NCBI GenBank assembly: GCA_028678555.1
Contig: JAJRDF010000055.1
Coordinates: 1 to 8,507 of the forward strand
DNA length: 8,507 bases
Source of the DNA: Methanomicrobiales archaeon
Lineage (GTDB): Archaea > Halobacteriota > Methanomicrobia > Methanomicrobiales > JACTUA01
Direction: 5' to 3'
Below the pieces are notes generated by a model. That model saw nothing but the letters and a program-made list of their open reading frames with translations, was not told where the DNA came from and ran no database searches. Positions 1 to 5,960 of the stretch are shown in pieces. Positions within the stretch are counted from its first letter, which is position 1, and each line of letters starts with the position of its first letter. The position numbers and the translations under genes were made by a program.

Positions 1-18
1 TCCAGTGATGATGCACAT
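1..18 (-). CDS. Possible 5' end of a divergent gene, cut by the window edge
   Basis: On the minus strand an ATG at 18-16 opens a frame reading M-C-I-I-T-G before the window ends. A purine-rich stretch (GGGAGAGG, 37-30) lies 11 bases upstream, a little far for a Shine-Dalgarno sequence. Only six codons are visible. The hydrophobic-then-TG pattern resembles the first strand leading into a P-loop in small nucleotide kinases, but the P-loop itself would be outside the window, so this is a guess. The arrangement would make the gene divergent from mat with about 95 bases between the start codons. Confidence 0.2.
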
Positions 19-54
19 CGTGAGTTCAGCCTCTCCCGGTGCCGGAGGATATGG

Positions 55-62
55 TTTTATGA
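55..62 (+). promoter_or_regulatory. Candidate TATA box for mat
   Basis: TTTTATGA lies about 55 bases upstream of the mat start. An archaeal TATA box places transcription start about 25 bases downstream, here near 84, giving a leader of about 30 bases. The sequence is only a fair match to the TTTATATA consensus. The region is AT-richer than its surroundings, which is the main support. A second candidate, CTTATCTA near 72-79, is weaker. Confidence 0.35.
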
Positions 63-113
63 TCTCCTCCCCTTATCTACTAGGATAGCATACCCCCGGA
101 CGAGAGGAACCAG

Positions 114-1316
114 ATGAGCAGGAATATCCGCGTGGAGAACCTGGAACAGACGCCCATTGAGCAGCAGCGCATCGAACTCGTGGAACGCAAGGGCATCGGT
201 CACCCCGACAGCCTGATGGACGGGATCGCCGAGTCGGTGAGCCGGGCACTCTGCAGGGCCTATATGGAGGAGTGCGGGGCGGTCCTCCACCACAACACGG
301 ACCAGGGCGAGGTGGTGGGCGGGGAGACGATACCGGCCTTCGGCGGCGGCAAGGTCATCCGGCCCATCTACGTGCTCCTGGTGGGGAGGGCAACGAAACA
401 GTTCAACGGGATCCACATACCAACAGATACCATCGCCATCCATGCGGCCAGGGAGTACATCCGCACCACGCTCACGAACGCCAACATGGAGCAGGATGTC
501 ATCGTGGACGGCCGGCTGGGCGAGGGATCCACCGATCTCCGGGATGTCTTCCGGCCCTGCCAGGAGCACAAGCCCCGGGCCAACGACACCTCCTTCGGCG
601 TCGGCCATGCACCCTTCTCCGAGACGGAGACCATCGTGAAGGCGGTCTCGGACTTCATCGACGGGCCCCTGCGGAAGAAGTACCCGGCCATCGGGCAGGA
701 CGTGAAGATCATGGGCCTGCGCGATTCCGACACCATCTCCCTCACCCTCGCCGTGGCCATGGTGGGGCGCTACTGCTCCGGGATCCGGGAATACCTGGAG
801 CTGAAACAGACGATGGCCGACGAGATCAGCAAGGTGGCGCGGAAGCACACCAGCCGGCAGGTGAAGGTGGACGTGAACACCGCCGATGACCCGGACAGGG
901 GATCGGTCTTCCTCACGGTGAACGGCACCTCCGCCGAGATGGGGGACGACGGCTCCGTGGGCCGGGGCAACCGGTGCAACGGGCTCATCACCCCCAACCG
1001 GCCCATGTCCATGGAGGCCACCAGCGGGAAGAACCCCATCAACCACATCGGGAAGATCTACAACCTGCTGGCCACCCAGGTGGCCCGGGACTGCGTGGCA
1101 CAGGTGGACGGGATCGACGAGCTGTACATCCGGATCCTCTCCCAGATCGGGAATCCCATCGACCAGCCCCTGGTCGCGTCGGCCCAGATCATCCCGAAAG
1201 CAGGCGTGAAGTTCAGGAAGGTGGCGAGTGAGGTGGAGGCCATCATCGATGCCCAGCTCGAGGATGTCACCTGCATCACGGGGAAGGTCATCAACGGTGA
1301 GCTCTCCACCTTCTGA
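114..1316 (+). CDS. mat: S-adenosylmethionine synthetase, archaeal type (methionine adenosyltransferase)
   Basis: Forms S-adenosylmethionine from ATP and L-methionine, releasing phosphate and diphosphate, in the cytoplasm. The 400-residue protein belongs to the archaeal MAT family (COG1812 type), which is highly diverged from bacterial MetK. Signs are the N-terminal ERKGIGHPDSLMDGIAES segment (residues 25-42), the HHNTDQGEVVGG block (about 59-70), the glycine-rich IPAFGGGKVIRPIYVLLVGRAT stretch near 73-94, and the C-terminal half with NHIGKIYNLLATQVARD (about 309-325). Length is normal for the family. The start is supported by GAGG at 104-107, six bases ahead of the ATG, and by the usual family N-terminus. 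The last 20 bases overlap the start of hisG, so mat is probably the first gene of a mat-hisGAB transcript. A methanogen needs much S-adenosylmethionine for corrinoid, F430 and methylated tRNA/rRNA synthesis. Confidence 0.97.
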   Translation: MSRNIRVENLEQTPIEQQRIELVERKGIGHPDSLMDGIAESVSRALCRAYMEECGAVLHHNTDQGEVVGGETIPAFGGGKVIRPIYVLLVGRATKQFNGIHIPTDTIAIHAAREYIRTTLTNANMEQDVIVDGRLGEGSTDLRDVFRPCQEHKPRANDTSFGVGHAPFSETETIVKAVSDFIDGPLRKKYPAIGQDVKIMGLRDSDTISLTLAVAMVGRYCSGIREYLELKQTMADEISKVARKHTSRQVKVDVNTADDPDRGSVFLTVNGTSAEMGDDGSVGRGNRCNGLITPNRPMSMEATSGKNPINHIGKIYNLLATQVARDCVAQVDGIDELYIRILSQIGNPIDQPLVASAQIIPKAGVKFRKVASEVEAIIDAQLEDVTCITGKVINGELSTF

Positions 1317-2175
1317 GAGGGTCAGGCTCGCCATCCCCTCCAAGGGGAGGATCGCCGCACCCACCCGGGAGCTCCTGGAGAAGAGCGGGCTCCATGTGGG
1401 GGAGGGGAACGACCGGCGGCTGGTCGCCGGCACGTCAGACCCCCACGTGGAGGTGATCTTTGCCCGGCCCGCCGACATCCCGGAGTACGTGGCCAACGGG
1501 ATCGCCGACCTGGGGATCACCGGGCAGGACATGGTGAGGGAACGCGGCGTCAGGGTGGAGGAGATCCTGGACCTGCGGTTCGGGACTGCACGCCTCGTCC
1601 TCGCGGTGCCGGAGGATTCCCGGCTCCGGTCCGCGGGAGATCTCCGGGGTGCCCGCATCGCCACCGAGTTCCCCCGGATCACCCGGGAGTTCTTCGACGG
1701 GAAGGGAGTGGAGGTCCGGGTGGTCCAGGTGGGCGGCGCCTGCGAGGCGACACCCCACCTGGGGATCGCCGATGCCATCGTGGACCTGACCGCGTCGGGA
1801 GACACCCTGCGCACCCACCACCTGCGGGTGGTGGAGGAGGTGCTCCCCACCTCCACGTATCTCATCGGGAACCCCGGCTCCCGGCAGGCGAAAGGGGAGA
1901 AGATGGACGAGGTGGCACTGGCCCTGGAATCGGTGGTCCGGGCGCGGGGGCAGTGTTACCTGATGATGAACGTCAGCCGCTCGTCCCTCGGCCGGGTCAG
2001 GAAGGTGCTCCCCGGCCTCTCGGGTCCCACGGTGATGGACGTGGCCTCCGACGAGGACCTGGTGGCCGTCCACGCGGTGGTGGAGGAGGACCGGATCTAC
2101 GCCCTCATCACCCGGCTGAAGCGGGAAGGGGCCCGGGACATCCTGGTCATGCCCATCGACCGGATGGTGCGGTGA
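1297..2175 (+). CDS. hisG: ATP phosphoribosyltransferase, long form
   Basis: Catalyses the first step of histidine synthesis, ATP plus PRPP to N1-(5'-phosphoribosyl)-ATP. With a GTG start at 1297 the protein has 292 residues. The conserved first strand RLAIPSKGRI sits at residues 10-19, GITGQDMV at 73-80, and the PRPP-binding loop DLTASGDTLR at 163-172. Residues from about 199 to the end form the extra ACT-like domain of the long HisG class, which carries feedback inhibition by histidine and makes HisZ unnecessary. The start is chosen because GTG is the only usable codon near the conserved N-terminus; AAGGT at 1284-1288 lies eight bases ahead. An ATG at 1228 would add 23 residues unlike the family, read from inside mat. 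The gene overlaps mat by 20 bases and its TGA is followed after five bases by hisA, so coupled translation is likely. Confidence 0.96.
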   Translation: MSSPPSERVRLAIPSKGRIAAPTRELLEKSGLHVGEGNDRRLVAGTSDPHVEVIFARPADIPEYVANGIADLGITGQDMVRERGVRVEEILDLRFGTARLVLAVPEDSRLRSAGDLRGARIATEFPRITREFFDGKGVEVRVVQVGGACEATPHLGIADAIVDLTASGDTLRTHHLRVVEEVLPTSTYLIGNPGSRQAKGEKMDEVALALESVVRARGQCYLMMNVSRSSLGRVRKVLPGLSGPTVMDVASDEDLVAVHAVVEEDRIYALITRLKREGARDILVMPIDRMVR

Positions 2176-2180
2176 GCTTG

Positions 2181-2894
2181 GTGACCACGGTCTTCCCCGC
2201 CGTCGATATCCTGGGCGGCACCTGCGTCCAGCTGGTCCAGGGCCGGCGGGAGACGGCCACTTCCTACGGCGATCCGCTGGCGTGTGCCCGGCGGTGGCTG
2301 GAGGAGGGCGCTGGGGCGCTCCATATCGTGAACCTTGACGGCGCCTTCGGCGATGCGGCCAGGAACGCGGATGTGATCCGCCGCCTGATCCGGGAGGAGG
2401 AGGTCTTCATCCAGCTGGGCGGGGGGATCCGGTCCCTGGGGGATGCACGGGGCTGGCTGGAGACCGGCGTGGACCGGGTGATCCTCTCCACGCTGGCCAT
2501 CCGGGACCCGGGCGCTGTCACCCGCCTTGCATCCGAGTACGGGGCGGAACGGGTAATGGCCGGGGTGGATGCCCGGGGCGGGCAGGTGGTGGTGCGGGGA
2601 TGGCAGGAGCCTGCAGGGGACTACCTGGCCTGGGCAGGGAAGCTTGAAGCCGCGGGAGCCGGATCCCTCCTGTACACCAACGTGGACGTGGAGGGGCTCC
2701 AGCAGGGCATCCGGCCGGAACCCGTCCGGAGGCTCCTTGAAGCCACCCGGCTCCCCGTGGTGGTGGCCGGGGGGATCTCGTCCGCCACCGACGTGGCCCT
2801 GCTCCGGGACATGGGTGCCGCGGGCGTGGTGCTGGGGTCCGCCCTGTACAGCGGGAAGATCAGCGTGCGTGAGGCGATGGAAGTATGCCGGTGA
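2181..2894 (+). CDS. hisA: ProFAR isomerase (1-(5-phosphoribosyl)-5-[(5-phosphoribosylamino)methylideneamino]imidazole-4-carboxamide isomerase)
   Basis: Carries out the Amadori rearrangement of ProFAR to PRFAR, the fourth step of histidine synthesis. The 237-residue sequence is a complete (beta/alpha)8 barrel with two-fold repeat character. Catalytic Asp9 lies in FPAVDILGG and Asp130 in AGVDARGG, close to the Asp8/Asp127 pair known from thermophilic HisA. Phosphate-binding loops are LGGGIRS near 79-85 and VAGGISS near 195-201 with GSALYSG near 219-225. The start is uncertain among GTG 2172, TTG 2178 and GTG 2181. GTG 2181 is preferred because GGTGA at 2171-2175, which overlaps the hisG stop codon, lies five bases ahead and because the first catalytic Asp then falls at the usual distance. 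The 2172 start would add three residues and give a 4-base overlap with hisG. The final ten bases overlap hisB. Confidence 0.95.
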   Translation: MTTVFPAVDILGGTCVQLVQGRRETATSYGDPLACARRWLEEGAGALHIVNLDGAFGDAARNADVIRRLIREEEVFIQLGGGIRSLGDARGWLETGVDRVILSTLAIRDPGAVTRLASEYGAERVMAGVDARGGQVVVRGWQEPAGDYLAWAGKLEAAGAGSLLYTNVDVEGLQQGIRPEPVRRLLEATRLPVVVAGGISSATDVALLRDMGAAGVVLGSALYSGKISVREAMEVCR

Positions 2895-3472
2895 GGAAGG
2901 CTGCGGTGGAACGACGGACGAAGGAGACTGAGATCAGGGTGACCCTGGTACTGGACGGGGAAGGGCAGTGCAGGGTAAAGACCGGTATCCCGTTCTTCAA
3001 CCACATGCTGGAGGCCTGGGCCACCCATGGCAGGTTTGACCTGGACGTGAAGGCAGAGGGCGATCTGGCCGTGGACCCCCACCACCTGGTGGAGGATATG
3101 GGGATCGTGCTGGGCCAGGCCGTGAAGAAGGCGGTGGGGGACGGAAAGGGGATCGCCCGGTTCGGCTTTGCCGCCATCCCCATGGACGAGGCGTTGGCCC
3201 AGGTGGCGGTGGACTGCGGCGGGCGGGGCTGCCTGGCCTGGAATGCCCCCCTCTCCCTCCCGGAGACGGGCGGGATCCCGTCCGACCTCTTCGAGCACTT
3301 CTTCGGGAGCCTGGCGGTGCACGGCGGCATCACCCTCCACGTGACCTGCACGGGCCGGTCCGACCACCACCGGATCGAGGCGATCTTCAAGGCCTGCGGG
3401 CGGGCCCTCTCCCAGGCCGTGGCCCCGGACCCCCGGGTCCGGGGTGTACCCAGCACCAAGGGAAGCTTCTGA
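2885..3472 (+). CDS. hisB: Imidazoleglycerol-phosphate dehydratase
   Basis: Dehydrates imidazole glycerol phosphate to imidazole acetol phosphate in histidine synthesis. The 195-residue protein is the monofunctional form, with no histidinol phosphatase domain. Family motifs are FFNHMLEA (residues 37-44), HHLVED (66-71) and DHHRIEAIFKA (160-170), whose His and Glu residues bind the two manganese ions, then the closing VPSTKG (188-193). Position 39 is Asn where most members have Asp next to the metal-binding His. The ATG overlaps the end of hisA by ten bases. It is the last gene of the his run: a 261-base gap with strong hairpins follows and the next gene lies on the other strand. The genes for the other his steps (hisI, hisF, hisH, hisC, hisD) are not in this window. 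Confidence 0.97.
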   Translation: MPVRKAAVERRTKETEIRVTLVLDGEGQCRVKTGIPFFNHMLEAWATHGRFDLDVKAEGDLAVDPHHLVEDMGIVLGQAVKKAVGDGKGIARFGFAAIPMDEALAQVAVDCGGRGCLAWNAPLSLPETGGIPSDLFEHFFGSLAVHGGITLHVTCTGRSDHHRIEAIFKACGRALSQAVAPDPRVRGVPSTKGSF

Positions 3473-3491
3473 GGGGTGTGGGGATCACCCC
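3473..3491 (+). terminator. Hairpin directly after hisB
   Basis: GGGGTG (3473-3478) and CACCCC (3486-3491) form a six-base-pair GC-rich stem with a seven-base loop immediately after the hisB stop codon. No T-run follows within 30 bases, so it is not a classic archaeal terminator. It may instead protect or end the mRNA 3' end. The right arm can alternatively pair with a GGGGGTG at 3567-3573. Confidence 0.35.
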
Positions 3492-3566
3492 CTCAGTCGG
3501 AATATCCCTACCATTGAACAATTTTCCGTCGTTATCGTGAAAACAGGCAGAAGGGACTATCCTCAC

Positions 3567-3587
3567 GGGGGTGGGACCGGGAGGGGG
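3567..3587 (+). other. G-quadruplex-type G-run motif
   Basis: Four G-runs of 5, 3, 3 and 5 bases are separated by loops of one (T), three (ACC) and one (A) bases, which satisfies the G3+N1-7 rule with very short loops. The G-rich strand is the coding-sense strand of the his operon, so the motif would also be present in its RNA if transcription reads this far. Folding is inferred from the pattern only. The last G-run is also the left arm of the next hairpin, so the two structures compete. Confidence 0.6.
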
Positions 3588-3624
3588 CTGGAGCCCCCCG
3601 GGAGGGGGCGCTTGGCCCCTCCCG
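3583..3624. repeat. Two adjacent GC-rich inverted repeats (REP-like)
   Basis: The first hairpin pairs GGGGGCT (3583-3589) with AGCCCCC (3592-3598), in practice a six-pair stem with a four-base TGGA loop. The second pairs CGGGAGGGG (3599-3607) with CCCCTCCCG (3616-3624), a perfect nine-pair stem with an eight-base loop. They abut without spacing. Short, GC-only, palindromic units between genes are typical of dispersed repeat families in GC-rich prokaryotes, but repetition cannot be shown from one copy. They could also end transcription from either side, since the his operon and the histone gene converge here. Confidence 0.55.
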
Positions 3625-3720
3625 TCTGCCCTCCCCCGATGAGGATGGACCACCAATCCGGAATCAGAATTGAGAGAAGCGCCAAAGCTCCCAGAAAAGA
3701 TGGAGATAATAAGAAACTGG

Positions 3721-3726
3721 AAAAAA
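3721..3726 (-). terminator. T-run terminator of the histone gene
   Basis: Read on the minus strand, six T follow the histone stop codon after a short CCC-containing spacer. Archaeal RNA polymerase stops at T-rich stretches of the non-template strand without needing a hairpin. Further T-rich sequence follows on the same strand (TTTCTTATTATC, 3716-3705). Confidence 0.5.
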
Positions 3727-3733
3727 GAGGGAT

Positions 3734-3937
3734 TCAGGACTTGGCGGCCAGATCCACGTCTTCTTCCTTGATCGTCTTTCTTCCGGCGTGCTGGGCCAGG
3801 CGGTTCGCCTCCTTCGTCAGGTTGGCGATATACGCCTCCGCCTTGGCCACCAGCGCCGCGGCAGCATCGCTGCCCACCCTCTCGGCCCCATTCTTCTTCG
3901 CGATCCGGACAACCGCAGCAATCGGTAAATCAGCCAT
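3734..3937 (-). CDS. Archaeal histone
   Basis: A 67-residue DNA-packing protein that forms dimers and stacks that wrap DNA. The whole chain is one histone fold: helix 1 with LPIAAVVRIAKKNG (4-17), the ERVGSDA loop (19-25), the long central helix (about 26-50), and AGRKTIKEEDVDLA (51-64) with the conserved RKT turn and last helix. It matches the HMf type closely in length and in the DNA-contacting Arg11, Arg20 and Lys53-Thr54 region. The ATG at 3937 is chosen because GAGGTGA (3952-3946) lies eight bases ahead; a GTG at 3949 falls inside that Shine-Dalgarno sequence and would add four atypical residues. The gene stands alone with its own promoter and T-run terminator, so it is probably monocistronic and strongly expressed. 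It lacks tails or extra domains. Confidence 0.95.
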   Translation of the reverse strand: MADLPIAAVVRIAKKNGAERVGSDAAAALVAKAEAYIANLTKEANRLAQHAGRKTIKEEDVDLAAKS

Positions 3938-3945
3938 TCTCGATT

Positions 3946-3952
3946 TCACCTC
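3946..3952 (-). promoter_or_regulatory. Shine-Dalgarno sequence of the histone gene
   Basis: GAGGTGA on the minus strand is an almost full match to the anti-Shine-Dalgarno of archaeal 16S rRNA. Its eight-base distance to the ATG at 3937 decides the start codon. It is the strongest ribosome binding site I see in the window, fitting an abundant chromatin protein. Confidence 0.75.
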
Positions 3953-3975
3953 AAGATTTATGGTAGATGCGCCAG

Positions 3976-3983
3976 TATTTAAA
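3976..3983 (-). promoter_or_regulatory. TATA box of the histone gene
   Basis: TTTAAATA on the minus strand is a near-consensus archaeal TATA box, preceded by purine-rich GAAAGATAG that could serve as BRE for TFB. Transcription start is expected about 25 bases downstream near 3954, giving a leader of about 17 bases that contains the Shine-Dalgarno sequence at 3952-3946. Confidence 0.6.
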
Positions 3984-4072
3984 TCTATCTTTCAATTATC
4001 TCAAAAAATAACCCCCGTATCCTTCGACGGAGCCGTCTGCGTCCGTCTCTTGCCATACCAGCTCCAAATTGG

Positions 4073-4090
4073 CCGTTGAGAAAACAACGG
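4073..4090. repeat. Inverted repeat downstream of mtxX
   Basis: CCGTTG (4073-4078) and CAACGG (4085-4090) form a perfect six-pair stem with a six-base loop, 33 bases beyond the mtxX stop codon. On the mtxX transcript the loop is U-rich (UUUUCU). It may be a 3' end structure of the marker 2-mtxX mRNA. A minus-strand TATA-like ATTTTATA (4098-4091) directly abuts it. Function is not established by the sequence. Confidence 0.35.
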
Positions 4091-4122
4091 TATAAAATGG
4101 CTGTGGAATAAATCGAAACCCG

Positions 4123-4902
4123 CTACGTGCTTTTTTTACGTTTTGCGAGGGATGCCGCCAGATTTATCGCCCTTCCGTAGTCCGGCGTGGCGCGCGAGGT
4201 GTCCACAAAGGTTCTCCCGATGTTCACGACGGGGGCACCGTGGCCCTTCCCCCCGCCCAGGAGTACAAGGGTCCGGAAGATCAGGTTGCCGCTGATCCCG
4301 TCGGGGGCAAGGATCATGCCGAAGCGGCCCACCGCGTCCTCGATCAGGATCTCGGCGTGGGTCGCCTTCGTGAGGGCTGCCACCCGCTCCGCCTCGGCCA
4401 GGCTCCGGTCCACCTGCTCGTGCCGGCCCCGGTCCCCCGTCCGGCCGCCGGAGAGGACCGCGACGGTGGAGGGGAGGCCCACGGCGGCCGCCATCTCCCT
4501 CCCCCGTTCCACCAGTTCCACCTTCTCGGCCACGGTCCACCCTTCGTCCACGCCCACGGGGGCTAGGAGGAACTTCCTCCCGTCCCCTGTCTCCAGGAGA
4601 GCGATCCGGAGGAGGTTCGGTACCCCTGAAGCCTTTTTCAGGAAGGAGAGGGTGGTGGAGGACGGGAGCGTTCCCCGTACGGCCGCGTCGATCCCACCGT
4701 CCATCAGGGCCCGGACCAAGCCCTCCTCAGGCTGCGGATCCTCCCGGACAACGACCCCGGGGGTACCGGCTGGGATGGTGCCGGGCCGGGCAAAGAGTTC
4801 GACCCGGACTCCCGCTGATACCAAGGCCAGGCTCCCGAGGATCTTCCCTGTACCGGCGGCAACGCCGATACCCACCGTCACGGGAACGACGCGGAGAGCC
4901 AT
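4123..4902 (-). CDS. mtxX: Methanogenesis marker protein 4, MtxX family
   Basis: A 259-residue member of the MtxX family, found in methanogens and used as a methanogenesis marker (number 4). The family is related to phosphate acetyl/butyryltransferases, but its own reaction is not known to me. Visible features are an N-terminal VGIGVAAGTGKILGSLAL segment (about 10-27), a central LLAPVGVDEGW block (about 111-121), and the C-terminal LAPDGISGNLIFRTLVLLGG region (about 198-217) followed by KGHGAPVVNIG, which resembles the ligand-binding end of the phosphotransacetylase fold. No signal peptide or membrane segment is seen, so it should be cytoplasmic. The ATG lies inside the last codons of the marker 2 gene with a 25-base overlap, and GGGGATC about eight bases ahead may bind the ribosome. 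The name reflects an early link to methyltransferase genes, which does not prove a methyltransferase activity. It ends in a Lys-rich RKKST tail. Confidence 0.9.
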   Translation of the reverse strand: MALRVVPVTVGIGVAAGTGKILGSLALVSAGVRVELFARPGTIPAGTPGVVVREDPQPEEGLVRALMDGGIDAAVRGTLPSSTTLSFLKKASGVPNLLRIALLETGDGRKFLLAPVGVDEGWTVAEKVELVERGREMAAAVGLPSTVAVLSGGRTGDRGRHEQVDRSLAEAERVAALTKATHAEILIEDAVGRFGMILAPDGISGNLIFRTLVLLGGGKGHGAPVVNIGRTFVDTSRATPDYGRAINLAASLAKRKKST

Positions 4903-5891
4903 GTGTCGATCCCCATGATACTCTCTTTTCCCAGGTCAAAGATCGACGCCTGCTCCTCCCGGTACTGGATGCAGAGGTGGCGGTCCCCGTTCACGTGGCC
5001 GATGGTGGCTGCGGTCATGCCGACCTTCCTGAAGCGCCTGCGGACCTCTGCCACGTGCTCCTTCTTCGCCGTGAGGATGAAACCCATCCCGGGATACATG
5101 CGCACCCAGTGCTCGAAGGAGAGGTTGTAATGCATGAGGTTCGGCCTGGGGATGTCGTCCAGGTCGATCACCGCACCCTTCCCGCTCACCTCGAGAAGCA
5201 TCCCCAGTGTACCCAGGATGCCGGGGTTGGATATGTCCTTTCCCGCGGTGACCAGGTGGGCCTCCCCGAGATCCTGCATCACACGGATCTGGGCCCTCAC
5301 CTGCTCGGCGGATTTCATGGTCACCGAGTCCCAGTTGAGCGGGCTCGCGGGATGCACCCGGCCCTCCAGATCCACCGCCGCGATCACGTGGTCGCCGGCC
5401 TGTGCCGTGTGGCTGTAGATGACCGAATCCAGCTTCGCAATACCCAGGATGGCCACGTCAATGACAGAATAGGGGGTATCCGGGTGCAGGTGACCGCCCA
5501 CGATGGGGACATTGAATTTCTCGCACGCAGAGAGCATCCCCCGGGTGACCTTGTCCCGGATCCGGTCGTCCGAGAGGGAGAGGATGTCCACGAGGGCCAG
5601 CGGCCGCCCCCCCATGGCGGCGATGTCGTGGATGTTCACGAGCACCGAGCAGAATCCCGCCCACTCGGGATCCGCTTCCATGAGCCTGCTCCAGATCCCG
5701 TCAGCGGCGAGGAGCAGTGCTTCATCGCCGTGGCGGATGACCGCAGCATCGTCCCCGAACGAGGCCACCACATCGGGGGCATCGATCTTCAGGGATTTGA
5801 TCATCTCGCCGATGGCATGCTTCCGGGTGACCCCCTCGTACTCCCGGACCGACCGGGCCACCGCATCAATGGAACAGATCTGCCTGGCCAT
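4878..5891 (-). CDS. Methanogenesis marker protein 2, AIR-synthase (PurM)-like
   Basis: A 337-residue protein of the PurM/ThiL/SelD/HypE superfamily, whose members use ATP to phosphorylate or activate a carbonyl or selenium/thiamine substrate. It matches the group called methanogenesis marker 2, whose substrate is unknown to me. From the chosen start, the ATP and Mg-binding SFGDDAAVI segment lies at 44-52, AADGI at 62-66, the NIHDIAAMGGRPLALVD block at 86-102, VGGHLHPDT at 131-139, and the C-terminal domain signature TAGKDISNPGILGTL at 215-229. All usual regions are present, so it should be active. The ATG at 5891 is preferred because it starts close to the family's REYEGVTRKHAI helix and a GGGGGTG lies just ahead, though only three bases away; an ATG at 5918 would add MLNGNGGGG, a composition-biased extension without a ribosome site. 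It shares a 69-base divergent gap with rfcL and overlaps mtxX by 25 bases. Confidence 0.9.
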   Translation of the reverse strand: MARQICSIDAVARSVREYEGVTRKHAIGEMIKSLKIDAPDVVASFGDDAAVIRHGDEALLLAADGIWSRLMEADPEWAGFCSVLVNIHDIAAMGGRPLALVDILSLSDDRIRDKVTRGMLSACEKFNVPIVGGHLHPDTPYSVIDVAILGIAKLDSVIYSHTAQAGDHVIAAVDLEGRVHPASPLNWDSVTMKSAEQVRAQIRVMQDLGEAHLVTAGKDISNPGILGTLGMLLEVSGKGAVIDLDDIPRPNLMHYNLSFEHWVRMYPGMGFILTAKKEHVAEVRRRFRKVGMTAATIGHVNGDRHLCIQYREEQASIFDLGKESIMGIDTWLSASFP

Positions 5892-5933
5892 GCCACCCCC
5901 GCCGTTTCCATTGAGCATCCGCGTTCATGAGAG

Positions 5934-5945
5934 ATAATTTATTTC
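5934..5945. promoter_or_regulatory. Shared AT-rich promoter element between marker 2 and rfcL
   Basis: This is the only AT-rich stretch between the two divergent genes. On the plus strand it reads ATAATTTATTTC; a TATA box centred near 5941 would start rfcL transcription around 5965, at or within its start codon. On the minus strand AATAAATTAT would start transcription near 5913, giving marker 2 a leader of about 20 bases. The two promoters would have to use overlapping TBP sites. Confidence 0.45.
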
Positions 5946-5960
5946 ATTTCGGCCCCATGG

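Noticed and set aside
1228..1296. ATG-started extension of hisG
   Set aside because: The 23 extra residues are Ser/Arg/Pro-rich, read out of frame inside mat, and precede the normal HisG N-terminus.
57..1865. A 602-codon open frame on the minus strand opposite mat and hisG
   Set aside because: It lies opposite two certain genes, its sequence is rich in His, Gly, Pro, Arg and Asp in low-complexity runs, and it matches no family. GC-rich codon use on the plus strand removes stop codons from this frame.
3938..3949. GTG start four codons ahead of the histone ATG
   Set aside because: The GTG is part of the GAGGTGA Shine-Dalgarno sequence that serves the ATG at 3937.
3444..4079. Plus-strand open frame of 211 codons across both gaps and the histone gene
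   Set aside because: It crosses the hairpin cluster, lies opposite the histone gene and its promoter, and resembles no protein family.
4977..5930. A 317-codon open frame on the plus strand opposite the marker 2 gene
   Set aside because: It has a His/Asp/Pro-rich antisense-type composition and no family resemblance; the minus-strand gene shows complete PurM-like motifs.
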